A stretch of DNA of 10,588 nt from Clostridiales bacterium. Lineage in GTDB: Bacteria; Bacillota; Clostridia; Caldicoprobacterales; DTU083. The stretch covers positions 1 to 10,588 of the forward strand of contig JAAZEK010000027.1 of NCBI GenBank assembly GCA_012512335.1, given 5' to 3'. Below, one piece after another: positions 6,966 to 10,588 of this stretch. Made by a program: the position numbers and the translations under genes. The notes beneath the pieces were generated by a model. The model was not told where the DNA came from. It made no database searches and was given only the letters and a program-made list of their open reading frames with translations. Every line of letters starts with the position of its first letter. Position 1 is the first letter of the stretch.

Positions 6966-7010
6966 AACAACATTCCAAGGCAATGAGATAAGTCCCAATA
7001 CCTTGGAATG
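6962..7010 (-). terminator. Terminator of the DUF4432-M24-creatininase operon
   Basis: On the minus strand CATTCCAAGG (7010-7001) pairs perfectly with CCTTGGAATG (6980-6971) over a 20-base loop, followed by TTG and six T's (6967-6962). CAAGGCA just upstream could pair instead with TGCCTTG inside the hairpin, a weaker alternative fold. Confidence 0.8.
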
Positions 7011-7031
7011 CCTTGATACAAAACATTAACT

Positions 7032-7766
7032 TTATTTAATTTTCTCTCTAAGATCCTTCAAGCAAAGTGCTACCATTTCTTCTCCTATTTCAGGTGAAGA
7101 ATCCACTGCTTCTTGAATAAACCATTCATCACTTTCGTGTAAACGGTCCAGTTGTACTGTTTCTGGATAAAGGGCGCTTAGTATGGAGCACTCGTATTTG
7201 CCTGCATGATCATAGCCCGTAGCATTCTGTACTTCCTTGCTAATAGCGGGCAATACAGTAATCCAATCCCAAGGGTTGTCATTACCATCCAAGGATTCAT
7301 AGAATTCCTGGTTCGAATTATCTCCCCACCATCCAATGCCACGCTTTTCTTCCAGATACTCAAAGGTAAGCTTCTTAGCAGCTTTCATGCAGCTCAAGGT
7401 CATAGGAAGCAGGTTTTCCTGCTCATATTGGTGCTGTATGAGTATATAGATGTTTTGCCATCCACCATACAAAAAGGATTTTAGAATGTAATACATGTTC
7501 TGCTCAAATATATCAACATCTACATGTACTGTACCCTTTTCAGGCCCGGCTACTGCCCAGCTGGAAGGTCCATACCATACTGGAGGAGCAATCACCATTT
7601 CTACTTCCTTTTCCAGTCTTTCCAAAAGCCCCTGTGCGATAAGAGTATCACAACCGAAGGAACAATGAGGTCCATGGTATTCAATGGTACCTACTGGTAT
7701 TACAAGAGGAGTCTTATTGGCTTTCGCCTTTTCTATTTCTCTTGGAAATATATTTTCCAGTCTCAT
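7032..7766 (-). CDS. Creatininase-family metal-dependent hydrolase, unknown substrate
   Basis: A 244-residue member of the creatininase family, whose members open cyclic amides or related rings (creatininase, the formamide hydrolase and mycofactocin MftE types, and an inositol-pathway hydrolase). PVGTIEYHGPHCSFGCD at 24-40 supplies metal ligands E29, H31 and D40. Residues 186-192 (DHAGKYE) match the conserved HxG..E block, and SALYPETVQLDR matches the creatininase C-terminal part. Where Pseudomonas creatininase has NGHYEN, this protein has QHQYEQEN (111-118): E115 is kept, but an ungapped alignment puts Gln at the metal His, with H112 shifted by one. The ATG at 7766-7764 has AAGGA six bases upstream. 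The gene begins 18 bases after the M24-like gene and is the last of the operon. Family is secure; creatinine as substrate is not shown. Confidence 0.87.
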   Translation of the reverse strand: MRLENIFPREIEKAKANKTPLVIPVGTIEYHGPHCSFGCDTLIAQGLLERLEKEVEMVIAPPVWYGPSSWAVAGPEKGTVHVDVDIFEQNMYYILKSFLYGGWQNIYILIQHQYEQENLLPMTLSCMKAAKKLTFEYLEEKRGIGWWGDNSNQEFYESLDGNDNPWDWITVLPAISKEVQNATGYDHAGKYECSILSALYPETVQLDRLHESDEWFIQEAVDSSPEIGEEMVALCLKDLREKIK

Positions 7767-7784
7767 TACTAATCCTTCTCTCTA

Positions 7785-8954
7785 TTAAAAATCTAGTTCG
7801 TGGATCTTTCCAATTGGGTTACATAGACTTTCGAAACCGTCTTCTGTTACAACAATACCTTTTTCCCAACGCAATCCAAATGTGCTGCCGGAAACAAAAG
7901 TGTCTACCTGGAAGGTCATGTTAGGAGCTAAATTGTATGGAGAAGATGTCTCCATCCATGGAGCTTCTACTTCGATCATGCCAGTGCCATGACAAGGTCC
8001 ATAAACAAAATTGTCTTTATAGCCTCTATCTACAAATAAATCATAATAGCCCTTAGCAATATTCTTTGCAGGTACACCGGCTTTAATTTGTTTTTCTGTC
8101 CATTGATGAGCTTCCAGACCAAACTCTACTAACTCTCGCTTTTCATCTGTTAATTTACCTACACCTACAGGAATACCAATACTAGGTGAATAGCCATCTA
8201 TCTTAGCGGATAGGTTAAGCTGAACCAAATCACCTTTTTCAATGGTTCTATAGGAAGACCTTGAAATAGCGTGTCGTGTTGAAGCTTCACTAAATACGTA
8301 CATGGGAAGCCCTTCATATTCTGCTCCATTTTCATAAATAACCTTTTGTGCAATACCTACCATTGATAATTCGGTAACGCCAGGTCTAAGGTTCTTAAGA
8401 ACTTCGTCAATGGCCAATTCAACAATTCGGAAACCTTCGCGCATACAAGCTATTTCATTTTTTGATTTGATACTTTTCAAGTCAACCATAATATCCTTTA
8501 CTTCAACAATTTCAGCATTAGGATATTCTTCCCTTAAACTTTCCATCATAATTACATTAGTGTTAAGGTAGCTGCCAATACCGATTCGAATATTGTCACC
8601 AGTAACTCCCATATCTCTAAAAACATCCCTAAAGGTATTAGGATTAAATTCTGGATATGCAGGATCTGCTGATTCGCGGTAAGCAAGGAGTGGATATATT
8701 TTGTCAATTTTAGCAACGTCGGATGCAAAAATAATACACTCAGGACCTACAAGAAGAGAAGCTTGACCATCAGGTGTAATTGCTACGCCTGTTCTTTCAA
8801 ACACGGGCCAAAATCCACTGAAATAACGTGCATCAGCATAGTCTGATTCACTGGAGTTTACAAGGAAAACATCCAATTTTTTTTCAGCTACCATTTTTGC
8901 TGCCCTCTTTATCCTGTCTTGATACTCATAATCGGGTATTCTAATTCTACTCAT
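7785..8954 (-). CDS. M24/creatinase-fold protein with degenerate metal site
   Basis: A 389-residue protein with the two-domain layout of creatinase and Xaa-Pro peptidases: N-terminal domain about 1-160, and pita-bread domain about 165-385. In metallopeptidases of this family the five ligands are D, D, H, E, E. Here the first is N247 (QLNLSAKIDGYS), the second S258, the His is kept (H322 in GPCHGTGM), the first Glu is D351 (FQVDTF), and the second Glu is kept (E364 in LRWEKG). H228 (TRHAIS) aligns with the catalytic His of creatinase. Creatinase also lacks the Asp ligands and uses no metal, as may ectoine hydrolase relatives, so C-N hydrolysis of a small molecule is more likely than peptidase activity. 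The creatinase Glu near the second Asp site appears replaced, so creatine itself is not assured. AGGAGG lies eight bases before the ATG. It is the middle gene of the operon. Confidence 0.85.
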   Translation of the reverse strand: MSRIRIPDYEYQDRIKRAAKMVAEKKLDVFLVNSSESDYADARYFSGFWPVFERTGVAITPDGQASLLVGPECIIFASDVAKIDKIYPLLAYRESADPAYPEFNPNTFRDVFRDMGVTGDNIRIGIGSYLNTNVIMMESLREEYPNAEIVEVKDIMVDLKSIKSKNEIACMREGFRIVELAIDEVLKNLRPGVTELSMVGIAQKVIYENGAEYEGLPMYVFSEASTRHAISRSSYRTIEKGDLVQLNLSAKIDGYSPSIGIPVGVGKLTDEKRELVEFGLEAHQWTEKQIKAGVPAKNIAKGYYDLFVDRGYKDNFVYGPCHGTGMIEVEAPWMETSSPYNLAPNMTFQVDTFVSGSTFGLRWEKGIVVTEDGFESLCNPIGKIHELDF

Positions 8955-9026
8955 GTGTTCTTCCTCCTATTTTTTTATTCTTTTATTGAAAAAGCTTAAT
9001 AACTATATTTTTGATTCTTTTAACCG

Positions 9027-10121
9027 CTAAGCATTCACTGCTTCAATTCTTTCTTTCATTTTCTGTGATTGCTCTGGATTTAGTAAACCTATTTGTACAT
9101 TAAACTCTACCTTTTCCCCTGCTGGTAATACTTCTACATTACCTAATTCCTTTTCCTCTAGATAACCTCGATGTCCAGCAGTAGCAGGTAAAACTATACC
9201 TATTGCATCCTCGTCCTTAGTTCGGGCTATCCAACGGACTCCGTATTTAAGCTGAGAAGGTCGGTGAGAAACATAGCTAGAATATCCATCGGGATGTAGT
9301 TGCATAGTATGCGCATCACCATTATCATCTTCATTATACTCAATAATGAAAACTAATTCTGGATTATATGCTTGAGTCGGATCGATTACATGATGAAGCT
9401 CTGGCTTTTCCTTCAACTCATTTGCGTACCCAATCAACTCAGCATACTTGGGATCTGAGCTCATGGTGCTAGGAAAGTCAGCATGAATTTTTACCTTTTC
9501 TGGTGTATAATCAGCTGTGTAGATGATTTCACTGTTGTTTACTGGTAGGAAATTAATATGCATTAGGTACATAAGATCCATATCAGTATTTTTTAGATTT
9601 TCGATAGTCATGGAAACATCAAGAAGAGAGGAATCTTCGTATACCTTAATTTTTGGTACTGCTATGTGATTACATTCAAAACCAACTACATGATGAAAAC
9701 TTCCACTAAGAGTTATGTATTTTCCTTTTTCATCTTCTCCTGTCTGTAACCAGGCTTTTTGGTATCCAGCATTGGGAAGCTCCCCGTGTTGGGGATGGGT
9801 GTCTTCTTCAGCAGGGTTACCCATAGCAGTTGCACCACAATGTAATAAGAAAGCGCCATAGGTTTCGCCAAAACTAACATTTGGAATAGGCTCTTTAAAC
9901 ATGGATTTCATGGTTAGGTTTTTACCTAAAAAGCTGCAATCCCAAATTTGTTGGCCTTGATAAGGTAATGTTACAATGAACCCCAAATTATTTTCGATTC
10001 GAAGTGCATGAACACCGGTATCGAATAGGTATGAAAAAGCCTTAAGATTGCCATTTTGCACAATCAATTTTTCCCTTTCCGAGAAAAAGCTTTTGTCAAG
10101 GTTAACGGTAATAATACTCAT
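9027..10121 (-). CDS. DUF4432 family, aldose 1-epimerase-like protein
   Basis: A soluble galactose-mutarotase-like beta-sandwich protein of the DUF4432 family, 364 residues from the chosen start. Relatives bind sugars and some act as mutarotases or epimerases. LLHCGATAMGNPAEEDTHPQ and then HGELPNAGYQKAWL hold the family hallmark; H112 in HGELPN matches the conserved His-Gly of aldose epimerases, and H188 in YLMHINF matches the second catalytic His. LPATAGHRGYLEEKEL near the end is also typical. A GTG at 10133 in frame would add four residues, but GAGGTGA sits immediately around it and lies eight bases before the ATG at 10121, so ATG is the better start. It is the first gene of a three-gene operon, with 72 bases before the M24-like gene. 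The substrate is unknown. Confidence 0.88.
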   Translation of the reverse strand: MSIITVNLDKSFFSEREKLIVQNGNLKAFSYLFDTGVHALRIENNLGFIVTLPYQGQQIWDCSFLGKNLTMKSMFKEPIPNVSFGETYGAFLLHCGATAMGNPAEEDTHPQHGELPNAGYQKAWLQTGEDEKGKYITLSGSFHHVVGFECNHIAVPKIKVYEDSSLLDVSMTIENLKNTDMDLMYLMHINFLPVNNSEIIYTADYTPEKVKIHADFPSTMSSDPKYAELIGYANELKEKPELHHVIDPTQAYNPELVFIIEYNEDDNGDAHTMQLHPDGYSSYVSHRPSQLKYGVRWIARTKDEDAIGIVLPATAGHRGYLEEKELGNVEVLPAGEKVEFNVQIGLLNPEQSQKMKERIEAVNA

Positions 10122-10152
10122 AACTGCTCTCACCTCTCGATAAATTTTATTG

Positions 10153-10166
10153 TAAAAACGTTATTA
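10153..10166. promoter_or_regulatory. Candidate LacI-family operator at the operon start
   Basis: TAAAAACGTTATTA is centred on CG and is close to symmetric in its core (AACGTT). It fits 12 of 14 positions of the cre-type consensus TGWNANCGNTNWCA. It sits at about +1 to +14 of the predicted transcript, so a LacI-family protein bound here would repress the operon. Confidence 0.35.
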
Positions 10167-10173
10167 TAGCTTC

Positions 10174-10202
10174 ATTATAGTTATTGCCTCAACTAAAGTC
10201 AA
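10174..10202 (-). promoter_or_regulatory. Promoter of the DUF4432-M24-creatininase operon
   Basis: On the minus strand TTGACT (10202-10197), 17 bases and TATAAT (10179-10174) form a strong sigma-A promoter. A second TATAAT lies at 10168-10163 with TTGAGG 18 bases before it, so a second, overlapping start is possible. Confidence 0.65.
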
Positions 10203-10292
10203 GCCTTTTAAAGAATTTTTAAATCTATCGGTAAAACTGACAAATCTGACTGTGCAAACTGCTCAATAAAAACGGGTAATGATATGATATAT

Positions 10293-10588
10293 TTATAGAG
10301 ATCCCCGCAATACAATTTCCGATGGTAGAATACGAAGCCTTTCCACGCTTTTATTTTTCATAATATCAACCAATATTTCTGCACCTGCAAATCCCATATC
10401 ATAAAGAGGCAATTCCACAGCTGTCATACCTGGATGACACAGATTATGGAAGGCTGATGTGCCTAAGGAAGCCACCAGCAGGTCATCTGGAACCTTTTTT
10501 CCTAATTCAGCAGCTACCTTTAATGTAATGTATCCGAATCGTGGGCTTCCTGCTAATATACCTTGAGGCGGGTTAGACTTATTAGTTA
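10293..10588 (-). CDS. LacI/GalR-family regulator, C-terminal 97 residues (partial)
   Basis: The reading frame is open from the window edge to the TAA at 10295-10293, beyond the first in-frame GTG at 10475, so this is the C-terminal part of a longer protein whose start lies outside. The visible 97 residues match the end of the LacI effector domain: PPQGILAGSPRFGYITLKVA, then LGKKVPDDLLVASLGTSAF, CHPGMTAVELPLYDMGFAGA, and EILVDIMKN. This is the usual run of effector-pocket strand, conserved P-x-D-hydrophobic stretch, and dimer helix. The DNA-binding domain is not visible, so its operator cannot be predicted. It lies 158-171 bases upstream of the DUF4432 operon on the same strand, with a strong promoter between, and is a good candidate for the operon's local regulator. 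Confidence 0.9.
   Translation of the reverse strand, partial: TNKSNPPQGILAGSPRFGYITLKVAAELGKKVPDDLLVASLGTSAFHNLCHPGMTAVELPLYDMGFAGAEILVDIMKNKSVERLRILPSEIVLRGSL

Noticed and set aside
7032..8954. Straight assignment of a creatinine to creatine to sarcosine pathway
   Set aside because: The M24-like protein lacks at least one creatinase catalytic Glu, the creatininase-like protein has an altered NGHYEN motif, and no sarcosine or urea genes are visible. Family names alone do not support it.
10203..10292. Terminator after the partial LacI-family gene
   Set aside because: Short repeats such as GTCAG and CAGTTT are present but no stable GC-rich hairpin with a T-run could be drawn.
10293..10475. 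Small stand-alone gene starting at GTG 10475
   Set aside because: The same frame stays open to the window edge and encodes more of the LacI effector domain, so the GTG is internal to a longer gene.

Overview
The window is AT-rich and looks like the chromosome of a low-GC Gram-positive bacterium, most likely a member of the Clostridia. The evidence is strong AGGAGG-type ribosome binding sites, frequent TTG and GTG starts, sigma-A style promoters, and Clostridia-typical families (a Toprim/DUF4093 protein, a DUF1846 protein, and the TTAGM-type alanyl-tRNA synthetase). I cannot name a genus from sequence alone. No rRNA, tRNA, CRISPR array, insertion sequence or prophage block was seen, and no stretch over 300 bases lacks a gene.

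Left part (1-3263): the 5' end of an alanyl-tRNA synthetase gene (minus strand, cut by the window edge) lies downstream of a small cytoplasmic NlpC/P60-type protein (minus). A near-consensus promoter for alaS starts directly after the NlpC/P60 stop codon. Divergent from these is a 501-residue DUF1846/UPF0371 protein (plus) ending in a clear terminator. A Toprim-DUF4093 protein related to RNase M5 converges on it from the other strand.

Middle part (3264-5850): a serine biosynthesis operon, serC then serA (plus), ends in a strong hairpin terminator. The two enzymes do the first two steps from 3-phosphoglycerate to serine, with serA first in the pathway and serC second. The third-step phosphatase is not in the window.

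Right part (5851-10588): all genes are on the minus strand and form a small catabolic-looking locus. In transcription order they are: the C-terminal end of a LacI-family regulator (cut by the window edge), then a promoter with a candidate operator, then a three-gene operon, a terminator, and a second, complete LacI-family regulator. The operon encodes a DUF4432 aldose-epimerase-like protein, an M24/creatinase-fold protein that has lost most metal ligands, and a creatininase-family hydrolase with an altered metal motif. The second regulator gene has its own promoter, and a perfect 14-bp inverted repeat sits over its -35 region. This is the part most likely to hold something undescribed. A sugar-type mutarotase-like protein, a ring-opening-type amidohydrolase and a non-canonical pita-bread hydrolase under LacI control suggest breakdown of a sugar-linked or cyclic amide or lactone compound. 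The substrate cannot be read from the sequence.
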